A DNA stretch of 64,000 nucleotides, taken from Ctenosaura bakeri (Eukaryota; Chordata; Lepidosauria; Squamata; Iguanidae). Below are positions 11,251 through 21,336 of this stretch, piece by piece (within the stretch, counting starts at the first letter, position 1; the number at the start of each line of letters is the position of its first letter). The notes beneath the pieces were generated by a model. The model was given only the letters and a program-made list of their open reading frames with translations, searched no databases and had not been told where the DNA came from. Position numbers and translations under genes: made by a program. The DNA lies in the NCBI GenBank assembly GCA_948474755.1, contig CAOLHI010001243.1, positions 124,001 through 188,000 of the forward strand. Direction: 5' to 3'.

Positions 11251-12124
11251 TGTTCCCTGATTTCTGGGTCCCGTGAGGGACACCTAAATGCGCTCCAAAT
11301 TACAAAGGTGGGAATTAGTCAAAAGAGCACAAGCAAGCAATATGAGAGGCAGGGCAACAGAGCAAGATCTTTTACCTAATGTCTATGGGGTCAGGCCGAG
11401 TCAAGGAGCAAACAGAAGTAAAATAATTGTTGTTTTTATTAAAATACAATCAAACAAGTGTATGCAACACACTCACACAGATAACTATAGAAATAAAGGT
11501 TGGAGTTGGATAGAGGGATTTTTAGAGGAGGTTTTTGGTATGGATAATACTACACCTGTCCTGAAGCCCGGGTAGCCTGAAGACGAAGTTCGTGGATATG
11601 AACTTTCTCAGCATGCGTGACTGAGGGGAAGGCTCGCCAAGCAAAGTGGCAACAAGGTGGGATGGAAGTCGGGAGCGATCCGAGGAAGCTCTCAAAGTCA
11701 GAGGTTTTTACAGGGGAAAATGTGGCCACAGGCTAGTCCATACTTGGGGAAAACAAAGTCTCCGAAAGGTCAGAATTTTACATGATTGAGTTAAGTCTGA
11801 ATTGTCAATACAGTAGCCAGTATGCAAACGCGGAGTGCTTGACATTTGAGTATTCGGCTAGTCAAGCTGCCTGCTTGGGCAGGGAGTTCTTTGTAAGTAG
11901 CGTGAATACATAATACAGTACTTGCCTTGAGGTCTCCTGAAGCGGTGGGATGGCTATTTCTGGCCTGCCTGTATTTGTTGGGAATATTACAGTGATTAGT
12001 GGCTGTGTCTGTATGTCCGGGGCCCCCGCAAGCACGTGGCGAACAGAGGGGTATAATAGGCCAAATTATTGATATCAAATGATATCTAATATCCCTCAAG
12101 TCCGGGCTAGAAACTGCGGTAACA
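11251..12124 (-). mobile_element. Solo retroviral-type LTR (copy 1) inserted in MITE M3
   Basis: Begins TGTTCC and ends GTAACA, with CTCC directly repeated on both sides (11247-11250 and 12125-12128), a 4-bp target duplication. It aligns along its length with the LTR at 41763. On the minus strand a poly(A) signal AATAAA (complement of 11435-11440) lies downstream of the degraded TATA-like stretch (complement of 11701-11712, TGTAAAAACC). This sets the minus orientation. No internal retroviral genes are next to it, so it is a solo LTR left by recombination. Confidence 0.85.
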
Positions 12125-12290
12125 CTCCGGAGCATTGTGCGATTGTGAGGAACGTTTCAGACGACGTCCTCACAATCATGCGACACTGTCGGGGCCAGCA
12201 GGTGCTGATTGCACACTATATCATTTTTGGGTTTTAGCCGAAAATAGTGAGTGATTGCATATCACTCTGGGGCCCCACATGCACTTACCT

Positions 12291-12364
12291 TGTATGCGGA
12301 ACCTCCAGAGCCACAACCCTTGTGCTTCCTCCCCCAGCGCAGCCTGGGAAATTACCCTGCTGCA
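12291..12364 (-). other. Exon-like cassette inside MITE M3
   Basis: On the minus strand the tract CCTCTTCCTTCTCCAG precedes 12364, and AAG|GTAAGT follows 12291. The 74 bases between align with the cassettes of M1, M4 and M5, which share a GCAGCCTGGGA-like start. Confidence 0.5.
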
Positions 12365-12508
12365 CTGGAGAAGGAAGAGGCGGAGCCCTTCGGCCAGCAA
12401 CTCCTACAGAGCAGAAGCAGTGAGGACGTGAGAGCCTCACAGAAGAGGCTACTTGTGTGATCCCCGCACCACTGCTCCGGGCGCAGGTAAGTTGCGGAAA
12501 GGGCCATA

Positions 12509-14666
12509 GATTGCCTCTGACTGGGAACACAGTCTTACTGGAAAGCCCTGTTGTCATGGACAACAGGAACTGTAGATGACATGGATGCAATTACAAAGAC
12601 CTCTGTGGGTCTTCACACTTAACATCTCTACAACCCACTGAGTCCTCCAGTTGGTCAGTCAAATTCCTGGTTCTTGGCCAGAGGTACCATGTTTCATTCT
12701 ATATTTTAATGCCTAGGATTGAGGACCTACCCTTCCCTTCTCTGAAGCTCTGTAAAAGACCTCACAGGGCTGCTGCTTATGTTGCCAAAGCAAAAAACTC
12801 TTCCTTCATCATTTACCACCTAAAAGAGAGGAATATTTCAGTTCCTTCTGCTAATGTCCAGCACTTAGAACTGACTCCAGATCAGTCGAGTTCTTTAGGG
12901 AAGATCCCAGTGCAAGTGCTGAAAAATTAGGTTTTTATTACTTGATATTGACATTTTACTCTTGTGATATTATTTAATTGCTATGTAATTTGATATTGGA
13001 ATACTGTTGGTGAAGTGAATCAGCATAACTACACTACAGTAGGCTGGGGTGAGAAATCAACTTGGGAAGGAATAGGCTGAGAAATAAGGCCACAGGCAAA
13101 TTAGCAGAAAAGAAACTTTGGCATTGGAGAAATAGGCTTGTTGGAGTCAGCAGCTATTGTCTGCCTTTATTTCCCATGACTGTGTGATCCTGAGAAAAGT
13201 ACATCCACTAACATAGTACACCAACAGTATTCTGGCTTTTTCTAATAACTCCTTATTAATGCAGCCTTTTATTTATCGACGTGACATTTCTTTCTATTGA
13301 TGTGAACCTTTTGATTTTTTTAAAAAGAAATTGGTATGAACTTTCATTCTGTATACAAGTGGTATACAAATACAATGAGCATGGCTGACTTTTTGTGTAT
13401 ACTTTCTATGTTTTCAAATTTTATTTTATCTCCCAGAATGCACAACATGACCCAGTTACATTGGTGCAATGGCTGAGGACTAGACAACAAACTACCTCTT
13501 CTGTTGCAAAGCTGAAGACACACTGCAATAACACCTTAACCTCAGAGCACCCTACAATATCTTAAGGTATGCACACAAATAAGGTGATAAACCTCTCTGC
13601 TTTAAAAATCTAGTGATGTTTTTTGTATGGCAAATAGAGCTCTTTATTCTCACCATAGTTAGGAGGATGATTTTGCTGCAATGCTGCCAATATCGGAGCT
13701 GAAGCATAAAACCAGGCTACCTGTCTTCTGAACAAATGGGTAAATAAGAAAACCAGTTGATATTCATCTGCTGTATCTTTCATTCTTCTCTCTTGTATTG
13801 GCCATTTCAGATGAGAGAAATAACCTCCTTTTTCCTAGTGCTCATTCCCTCAAGGTTTCTTGGTATAAGAAACAGTAGGATTCAGTGATAACATATATAT
13901 TTTTATGCTGCAATCTGAACTCCAGAGCAACTGCAAACTGGAATACATTATACCACACTTTGGACTGAGGTTTCTTCCCAAGTTGATGAACACTTGGCAA
14001 TATCTATGCTGTTGTGTACAGGCTCTTATTCTGGAGTCATGGCCCTGCCATCTTCTACAGGTATTATGCACCATGTCAGATTTCTGGGATGGCCTTCTGC
14101 ATCACATATCCTGGCTTTTGTTTTGTTTTAATAAATTCAACTTTAGCAGTGAACTGAAAAGAAACAACGACTAACCAGCTCACACTTACAGATATGTTTT
14201 TTCTTAGCCTTGCTTATTTTAATGTCAGTAAGCTCAACAATGAGAATGAGAAGGCTTTACACAACTGATATGTATGTATATTCTGTCCCCCACCCCACTC
14301 AACACAGACACACACCCAAGAAGACAATGAATAAAAACAATATCAGGAGCAGTGTCTATTTCCTCAAAGTTTGTGCGGGCATATGTGCAGGAGAATGATA
14401 TACTCCATTCCTGTTATTTATTACTGAAAGAATCTGAAGATAGTTTTGTTTCCCTAGCCTAGCTCTATTGATTATTTTGGACATCTCAAAATGAACATTG
14501 CCCTGGATTCTGCAGCTCCAGTGTGTCTTGGTTGCTATGTTCACACAATGTTTTTCAGTACTTCAAAAAAATGCCATGTGTGTGGTGGAAATAGATGCAG
14601 TTTGCACTGGACTGTGTCTATTTATTTTTCAAACACATATAGAGCATGTGTCTCAGATCTTTAGTC
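12509..14666. other. Unique DNA, no gene seen
   Basis: Mostly AT-rich, with short open frames only. No repeat family recognised. A compact T/A-rich segment lies at 13310-13330. Confidence 0.5.
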
Positions 14667-14673
14667 TATCATC

Positions 14674-14728
<55 letters not shown>

Positions 14729-14729
14729 A
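14667..14729. repeat. (ATC)n / (ACC)n microsatellite
   Basis: ATC repeats with an ACC-rich start. The frame through it codes for serine and proline runs, which is an artefact of the repeat. Confidence 0.95.
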
Positions 14730-14998
14730 TTTATATAGAGCCATATCTGTATATGGTGCTTTACAAGTAAAAAGCCAATGAAACAGGCGTACAATTTAAG
14801 ACATGACAAAAATGGAAAAGGCATGACAGTGGAAGAGGAGATTCTTTCCACCTTCTTGTTCTCTCCCTCCAAGGCCAGGAGAGAGGCAGCTGGGATGGAG
14901 GGAGGGCTTCCCAACTGCTTCTAGGTCTAAGCAGGATGGAAATATGCCTGCCTCTTCTCTCCCTTCATAGCCAAAGAATTATGTCATTATGTCACTAT

Positions 14999-15170
14999 GG
15001 CCATTTCCACACTACATGGTTAATAGTGCTATAATTCCACTTTCAACATCCTGTGGAATTCTGGGGTTGTAGTTTACTGAGGCCAAATTGCAATCTTGCT
15101 GAGAATTCTAAACACCCTCTCTAAACTACAAACTCCAGAATTCCATAGGATGTTGCAAATGGAATAACAT
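14999..15170 (+). mobile_element. Foldback MITE (copy F2), right end lost
   Basis: Starts GGCCATTTCCACACTA after TAT. The left arm (GTGCTATAATTCCAC, CAACATCCTGTGG) and right arm (CCATAGGATGTTGCAAATGG) match copy F1. The expected GGAAATGGCC right end is missing: the sequence changes after GGAATAACAT. Confidence 0.75.
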
Positions 15171-15305
15171 GTTTCATAGCTCTGTCCATTCTTGCATATT
15201 CAACCATTTCCATCAGATTTTCTTGCAGTTCCAGGCATAACCATTGCAGGAATTTGTATTTCATAACCAGAGCAGAATCTGTCTGAAGAGAGAGGCAAAT
15301 ATGTG

Positions 15306-15602
15306 CGTATGTGCCTTCAAGTTGTCTGTCAACTTATGACAACCATATTCAAGCTTCAAGCTTCAAGCTTAAAACTTAACAACTATCTGGCTGGAGAGAA
15401 ATGAATTTTCTTGGAATTGAAATCTAGGTTTTTAGTACTGTACTTGCCGGTCAGCAGAGGGCATAATTACCTGCAGCGACAACAGCCAGACCACAGTATG
15501 TGAGTGTATGTGCCATCAAGTCACCTATCAATTTATGGCAACCTCAGGAATCTTAAAGGGTCTTCTTAGGCAAGGAATATTCAGGGATGGTTTTGCCAGT
15601 AC
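15306..15602 (-). mobile_element. SINE remnants on the minus strand (S7)
   Basis: Two pieces read TGTGCCTTCAAGTTGTCTGT (near 15320) and GTGCCATCAAGTCACC with CTTAGGCAAGGAATATTCAG (near 15510-15590). These are reverse-strand tail and body parts of the Sauria-type SINE. Between them lies CAAGCTT repeated three times (about 15350-15370). Both copies are fragmentary. Confidence 0.6.
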
Positions 15603-16127
15603 TTAACCACTGAAATATTGACAACACTACCAGCTGTTAAAAGACAGAAGCCTCATATCAGTAAAGGGTTAGATAACATCTTTCTAAATGTCGTCATGTT
15701 ATCATTTTCTTGTATGATTGAATCTGTATAGAACCTGAAGTATTCCATCCATTGACTCCATTCCTGAACTGTCAGTGAAATCTACAGAAGCAGGAAGTTT
15801 CATACTTTAGGCTTTTAATTGTTATATTTTGGAGTAGTCACAATTCACCTGGTACTTATACCAGCCCAGATCCAATTGTTAGTCCTACTAGAGTAGACCT
15901 ATTGAATGAATGATATTTTCATAAGCATTGACTTAACATTCAGCAATTGATGTGACTTATAAAATGTAACAATTAGAAGACTGAAGCCACAGAAGCATAG
16001 TCTAAAACTTGCTGCTCCTCTGGACTAGCAACTGAATTCAGGCCACCCTATCTAAGGTGTAAAGAAAAAAGAGAGCAAAAGCTTTGCCTGCAAGAAAAAC
16101 GTTGCTGAAATTAAACACTGTGTCTAA
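15603..16127. other. Unique DNA, nothing recognised
   Basis: No gene or repeat family recognised. Confidence 0.5.
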
Positions 16128-16548
16128 GACCCTTTTTGCACAGCATTTCCCATGCGAAAGGGCACCTGGAGCATCGCGTGATTGTGATGAGCGATCTGCA
16201 TGATGCACTCACAACCGCGTGATGCTCCAGGGGCCGGCAGGTGCTGATTGCACACCTTTTCATTTTTGGCTAGAAGCTGAAAATGGTGCATGATCGTGCA
16301 TTGCTCCTGCACCCCACACACACTTACCTGGTGTGCAGAGCCTCTGGAGCCATGCCGATCATGCTTCCTGCCCCAGTGCAGCCTGGGAAGGTCCCAGGCT
16401 GCACTGTGGAAGGAAGAGGTGGGGCTTTCGTGTGAGCAGGCAGCTCATGCAGAGCCAAAGGACCTCAGGTACGAGAGCCTCTCGCCAGAGGCTGGTCATG
16501 CAATCTCCGCACCCCAGTGCCAGAAGAAGGTAAGGTATGGAAAGGGCC
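16128..16548 (-). mobile_element. MITE, subfamily A (copy M4)
   Basis: Starts GACCCTTTTTGCACAG and ends GGAAAGGGCC. Flanks are TAA and TAG, a 3-bp duplication with one change. The hairpin 16165-16231 pairs CCTGGAGCATC with GATGCTCCAGG. A second small hairpin (CATTTTTGGC / GCTGAAAATG) lies near 16260-16286. Relative to M1 the element is inverted. It is the best intact guide for the split copy M3. Confidence 0.85.
16328..16403 (-). other. Exon-like cassette inside MITE M4
   Basis: On the minus strand CCTCTTCCTTCCACAG precedes 16403 and CCAG|GTAAGT follows 16328, bounding 76 bases that start TGCAGCCTGGGA. The same boundaries occur in M1, M2, M3 and M5. Confidence 0.5.
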
Positions 16549-16814
16549 TAGGATAAGTCAGTTTCCAGTGTATACATGCTTGTGGGTATATTTTAAATTG
16601 TGTTTCTAACTTTTACACTTGCCTCATTTAAGAATGTGTGTTTATTAAACACTGTTTTGTATGAATTTGATATGTGTGCATTTGTCCATAGGCACTTTCT
16701 GTTTTCAAAATGTGCTCATTTTCTCACATACATTGACAGCTGTCTATTGATGTAGGGATTCTAGAATGCAAATTGTGACTGCCTCATGAACAGTTCAGGA
16801 GATAAGTTTGTTGA

Positions 16815-16897
16815 CTCTCAGGCTGTTTAGTACTATTATTCCACTTTCAATCTGGAATAATAGCACTACAACAGTACAGTGTGTAAAAGCATTTAGA
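16815..16897. mobile_element. Internally deleted foldback MITE (copy F3)
   Basis: TTAGTACTATTATTCCAC joins almost directly to GGAATAATAGCACTACAAC and GTACAGTGTG. The arms of the foldback family remain, but the central part and the clean ends are gone. Confidence 0.65.
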
Positions 16898-17131
16898 CTT
16901 TAACCACACTACTAAAGTGTTTCCAAAACAGTTGACAAATTTTGAGTGTTCCTCTTTTATCAAATGTTTTCGTTCTCTTTCATATTTATAAATTATATCA
17001 GACATGATATTCAGGTTATTGTTTTTATGTGTCTTCAGGTCATTTCTAACTATCCATTTAAAATAATTGAGTTTATATTGAGAATAAAAATTCTCTGTCC
17101 CTTTCCGTTACCAGGATTTTAATGGTATTTA

Positions 17132-17329
17132 AGTGCCAACATGGTATAGTGGTTTGAGCATTGAGCTACCATCCTAGAGACTAGGGTTTGATTACTCATT
17201 CAGCCAGGGAAACCCACTGGGTGACTTTGGGCTCATCACACGCTCTTAGCCCCCAGAAAATCCTTTGATAGGTGGCCTTAGGGTCACTGTAAGTCAGAAA
17301 ATGACACAAAGGCACACACTAACAGCAAC
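17132..17329 (+). mobile_element. tRNA-derived SINE (copy S3)
   Basis: The head ATGGTATAGTGGTTTGAGC, box B GGTTTGATTAC, GGGAAACCCACTGGGTGACT, a GATAGGTGGCCTTAGGG block and the tail CACTAACAGCAAC place it in the Sauria-type family. It is moderately diverged. Confidence 0.85.
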
Positions 17330-17553
17330 TAGCTACAAGCTGCATAAAAGTTGTGAGAGATAGCAAGGTCAGACTGTATCTGAGGTTGTGTAAATGGCTT
17401 AATTTGAATTTCTTGTGAGGTAGTTTTTATACTATGCCCAATATCTATCTGTCAAATTAAAGAAAGATCCAACTTATTTCCATTAATGTCAACAAAGATT
17501 TTTTCATCCAATAGGGATGGCATCTTTAAGAGGATATGAAGAGACTAATCACT

Positions 17554-18019
17554 GACCATTTCTATACTGTCTGTCTTTCAGCAGATGATTGTGGCCTTTT
17601 CTTCAGAGCATTGTTGTCCCACATTGAAGGTGGGAGAAGGACGGGTCCCAGATGATGCTTATGCATGACATTGTCCATGTCCGTCATTCTTCCATCCCCA
17701 GGAAGTACAACTGTACCACAAATTGTTGACAGGTTTTACCCATCAATGACTGTGATCTCACAGCCTTCCTGCTGCCCTCCTACACTTACCTGAGCCGTGG
17801 AAGGTCAGGAAGTGTGATGGACACGCTTCCTACTACAGTGCAGTCTGGGACAGTGCCCAGTTGCACTGCAGAAGGAAGATGTATGGCCACAACACCTCCT
17901 CCATTCCCGCAGGCAGCTGGTAATGAGGGGAACACTCCTGTTGCATTCCCTTCCCAGGAGAGGCTCTACCAGGATCTCTGTGAGACACTGCTGGGATCAT
18001 ATAGAGTACAGAAAGGGCC
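17554..18019 (-). mobile_element. MITE, subfamily A (copy M5), diverged
   Basis: Starts GACCATTTCTATACTG and ends GTACAGAAAGGGCC. The interior from about 17780 to 17880 matches M4 (ACTTACCTGAG, GTGCAGTCTGGGA, GCACTGCAGAAGGAAGA). A matching target duplication is not clear. It is the most worn of the five subfamily A copies, with few CpGs left. Confidence 0.75.
17790..17865 (-). other. Exon-like cassette inside MITE M5
   Basis: On the minus strand ATCTTCCTTCTGCAG precedes 17865 and CAG|GTAAGT follows 17790, giving 76 bases. Both splice signals are still intact although the rest of this copy is the most diverged. Confidence 0.5.
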
Positions 18020-18429
18020 TGTGTCAAATATAAATCAGTAAGACTATCAGCTCAGCCTAGTAAGGCTAATTATACCAATGTACTATGTCTTTTTGTTTTC
18101 ACTCTATACCCTGGCTATTTGTCATTATTTTGCTCTGTCAGACTTTTTTTATCTTATCTCTTTTGTTGGGGTTAGGTGGCTGCATGCCCTGAACTAGCTG
18201 GCCAGCTTATACACAGATATCACACTTTTTACTCTATGCAGGAATAGTCATTTCCTTAATACTTAGGCTTCAGACTTTAAATTTTGCAAAATGTACCAAA
18301 TTAATATTCAACGTGTAACAACACATAAAAGCTTAAAACAAAAACATCTTTATTTTAAAAAAAAGAGAGAGATTTTCAAATGGAATAAATTACTCTCTCT
18401 TGTTTTTCCCCTTACAACCTCTTATATAC
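18020..18429. other. Unique DNA, nothing recognised
   Basis: AT-rich, ending with an AAAAGAGAGAGA tract near 18357-18372. Confidence 0.5.
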
Positions 18430-18726
18430 TCCAAATATGCTTTGGAAGGACACTCAGACTTCTGGAATAAAGTTGGAGGCTAGATGGGCAGCTTGCAGAT
18501 CGATAGCACGAAATAAGACTTTCGTCTTATTCAGACAGGTAAGTCTGGGATGGTGGCACAATTGGGTGTCATTGATGAGGAAAACTCGTCTATGATTTAA
18601 TCCATGATCGTGCCGCCTGGGGAAGGAAGAAGGACAGGACCACAACAGCATCACGCAGAAGCATTGGTGTGGTCCCATATTTCTCTCATCCCCATTGCAG
18701 GATGGGAGGGTGCTGCAAAAAGAGCC
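18430..18726 (+). mobile_element. Possible badly decayed subfamily A MITE
   Basis: It has an 8-bp perfect hairpin (18512-18519 with 18524-18531), CAGGTAAGT at 18536-18544, and ends TGCAAAAAGAGCC, close to the family end GCGAAAAGGGCC. A convincing left end and 3' splice site are not seen. It may be coincidence. Confidence 0.3.
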
Positions 18727-18776
18727 TTTGAGAGAGGACAGATAAGATGGAGAATAAGGGAGAACAGGATGGGTGG

Positions 18777-18811
18777 ATTCTTAACTCTATCTAAAGGATA
18801 GAGTTAAGAAT
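18777..18811. other. Perfect 15-bp inverted repeat with 5-base loop
   Basis: ATTCTTAACTCTATC at 18777-18791 is exactly complementary to 18797-18811, with TAAAG between. It sits immediately upstream of an L1-like 3' end. No T run follows, and polymerase III or bacterial terminators are not relevant here. Confidence 0.85.
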
Positions 18812-18997
18812 GTAACAAAAATATATAAGCATTATGATATATAACATGTGGAATAAGTATATGATGACAAAGGATATGGAAAGAAATAATAATGTAAGAT
18901 ATTTTGTTGTAATGTTTTCTTTTTCACTTTTATGGTAATTGCGTGGAGTTATGTTTTGTTCTTTTTCTTTCATAATTAATAAAAAAAATAAAAAAAA
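18812..18997 (+). mobile_element. L1-like LINE 3' end with poly(A)
   Basis: AT-rich 3' untranslated-like sequence ending TTAATAAAAAAAATAAAAAA, as in L1 elements that terminate in A-rich tails. No ORF2 sequence is recognisable in it, so the family call is tentative. Confidence 0.45.
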
Positions 18998-19344
18998 AGC
19001 TATTTCTATCTTTCCATTTCTGGTAGTGTGAGTATGTATGTGTGCTTGTTTGTGTGTGGTGAAGTGAACAGTGAAAGTGTACTACAATGGCTACCATTTG
19101 CTGCAACCCTTGTTGGTACACATTATTGTGGGCACATAATACTAGAGACTTCTGGAGTAAAATTGGACTTTGCTGAATTGTGATCTTGTGTTTAGAATCC
19201 GATTGCCGTTTATTCTAAATGGAAATTGCTCTCTGTTATCCTGTCTGATCTTTCAAGGCTGTGGTGTAAATGCTTTATATTAATTTTAAAAAGGTCTTTA
19301 AAAAAATCCTGCATGTTAGCAATGATTTATCGGGTCTGCAACTC

Positions 19345-19376
<32 letters not shown>

Positions 19377-20249
19377 GGGGGGAGACCCCTTACTATGCTA
19401 AGTCAAATCTTTTGGCATAGGTTTATCATCTAATTTTGTTTGTAAATTTAATGAGAATATGTTTCAATTGCCACTAAATATTCAGATAAGAAGAAAGGCC
19501 AGGGTCTATCTGCTTCTTACTGATAGCCACATTTCAGATACCAGTTGCCTTTCTAGCAAAATATTATACTGGTATGTGGGTATGTGTATAAAATTTCCTT
19601 CTTTACTGATAACTTAATGTCCATAAATGATTTGCTGCTTAAAGCTGCTCATGCTCTTCACTGATATTTAATCAGCTTGGATATGAATTGTCCATAGTCT
19701 GCAGACATTCCCAGATGTGGTGAGAATGCCAGGTGCAGAGAATTACAGGTTTCATCCAAGGCATTTTGCTGTCTGAGTCAACAAACAAGAGGAAGGTCCT
19801 CCCATTCCTTCTACAAAAGCTGAATAGCTGACAGCTGAATTGTTCTTCATTGCTTGTGATGGGACAATGTTCTCTACCATATCTGAAGGCAGCAGACTAG
19901 CTTAGGGGGCACAGGGCACACACGTCTAGCACATCAATCATATTTGCCAAGCAGTACATCCCAAAAATTGTGCTGATACCAGAGAGTACATCAAGATTCC
20001 TATGGATTGGACAGCAACCATGGAGCAAAACCAGCATTTACAGTACCAACCACTACCTCTTACTCCTACCATTTCCTATTTGGAGCTATGAGGGCTAAAA
20101 CAATATAAACATCCTAACTGTATAGTTATAAATTATTTAGAAATGAGGACTCTGCTTTTGGTTATGACTTCTAAAATTTGAAAAATCACATCAGCATTTT
20201 ATACAGAGTTCAATGTTTATATTACAGTGTTTATTCCATCCTGATATTT
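18998..20249. other. Unique DNA with one (TG)n microsatellite
   Basis: The (TG)n tract lies at 19347-19375, ending in a G run. The remainder has no recognised gene or repeat. Confidence 0.55.
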
Positions 20250-20610
20250 ATTGATTTAATAAATTAAATAATGTTTTGCCTTTCTGCAAAAAAAAAGAAA
20301 AAAAGAAAAAAAAAAGAAAAAGCTACCAAAGTAGTTAACGATACAAAATTTTAATATGCACTATAACAGACGAACAGATAAATTAAAAACGCAAAATTAA
20401 ATGCTACATCTACCACCATCTCAGCTGGACTCTGTTCAACAGCAGATCAGCTTGCCAAGTCAAAGACCTGCCTGAATAAAAATGTCTTTGCCTGCTGGTG
20501 GAAGCAAAACAGTGAGGGCACCAACTTTACCTTCCTCAGCAGGGTATTCCAGAGTCTGGGAGCAACCATGGAGAAGTTGCTCAGAGTGATGCTTAATTGC
20601 CATACTAGGA
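20250..20610 (-). repeat. LINE 3'-end repeat (GCCTTTCTCCC family, copy R1)
   Basis: Minus-strand copy of an interspersed repeat. It begins with TTTA/AATAA-rich sequence and TTGCCTTTCTGC, has an A-rich stretch (20287-20320), then GACCTGCCTGAATAAAAATG, TCTTTGCCTGCTGG and TATTCCAGAGTCTGGGAGC. The same order occurs at 23268. On its own strand it would end in ATAAATAAA-type repeats. I read it as the 3' part of a CR1/L2-like LINE; exact family unknown. Confidence 0.6.
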
Positions 20611-21336
20611 AAGAAGGCATAATCAACATAATAATATATGAGTTTTATATTAGTTAGCATTTTCAGCATTTGAAATAACCTTTTCCACAATACGTGATCA
20701 GCTTAACTTTAGAAAAAGCACTTCCTCTGCTAATTGGATACCATTGGACTATTAAAAAGGGCAGCTAAGTATCAAACATTAATGTGGCTCTTAAAAATGA
20801 CAGGGCAATTTGCCATGTACTTAGTTTTGCTATATAAGCAAGATAAAAGCAAATGAGAATATTATTCAAAGTTTCATATGAGTAGACTGGTTGGAGGGTG
20901 GTACTGGCAGCTGTAATCCAAAATGTAACTTTCCCACAGTTATATGAAACTGTGGGTGCTTTAAGAAATTGACAGGGAAGGCTTTGAAGGGCTCACTGCT
21001 TTTGACTCCTTAGCAGTTGCATAGCAAGACCCTATAGCTCTGTAACAAGTCAAAAGTTGCCAAGGTGAAGATCATCTTCAGTGCAGAAGATCACAGGACT
21101 TTAAAGCTCATGGCTAAGCAGAGGTAGGAGCCAGCAAACTACGAATTCAGATAGTGAATGAATCTGCCCCCCTCAGCAGGCATCTACTGAGCTAGCCACT
21201 TGCTGAAAGGGGCTCTAGTTTAGTACAGAGGGTAGGAAATAGGACAGATTTAGTACAGCTAGGGAGTAGGAAATGAGACAGATGAAATTTATCATGTGGC
21301 CCAGGAAGTAACAAAGAAGTTGGGCCCTGGGTGGTT
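20611..21336. other. Unique DNA, nothing recognised
   Basis: Includes TTTAGTACAGCTAGGGAGTA near 21250, a near-repeat of sequence 30 bases upstream. No gene seen. Confidence 0.5.

Larger units (their letters stand above)
11211..12505 (-). mobile_element. MITE, subfamily A (copy M3), split by an LTR
   Basis: The left end is worn (ACTTTTTCGCAT) and the right end reads GCGGAAAGGGCC. ATA flanks both sides (11208-11210 and 12506-12508). Bases 11211-11250 and 12129-12505 join to give the same layout as the copy at 16128: end, CATGTGAAAGGGC, hairpin, then the GATTGCACAC region. The intervening 11251-12124 is a solo LTR with its own duplication. The strand given is relative to M1. Confidence 0.85.
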
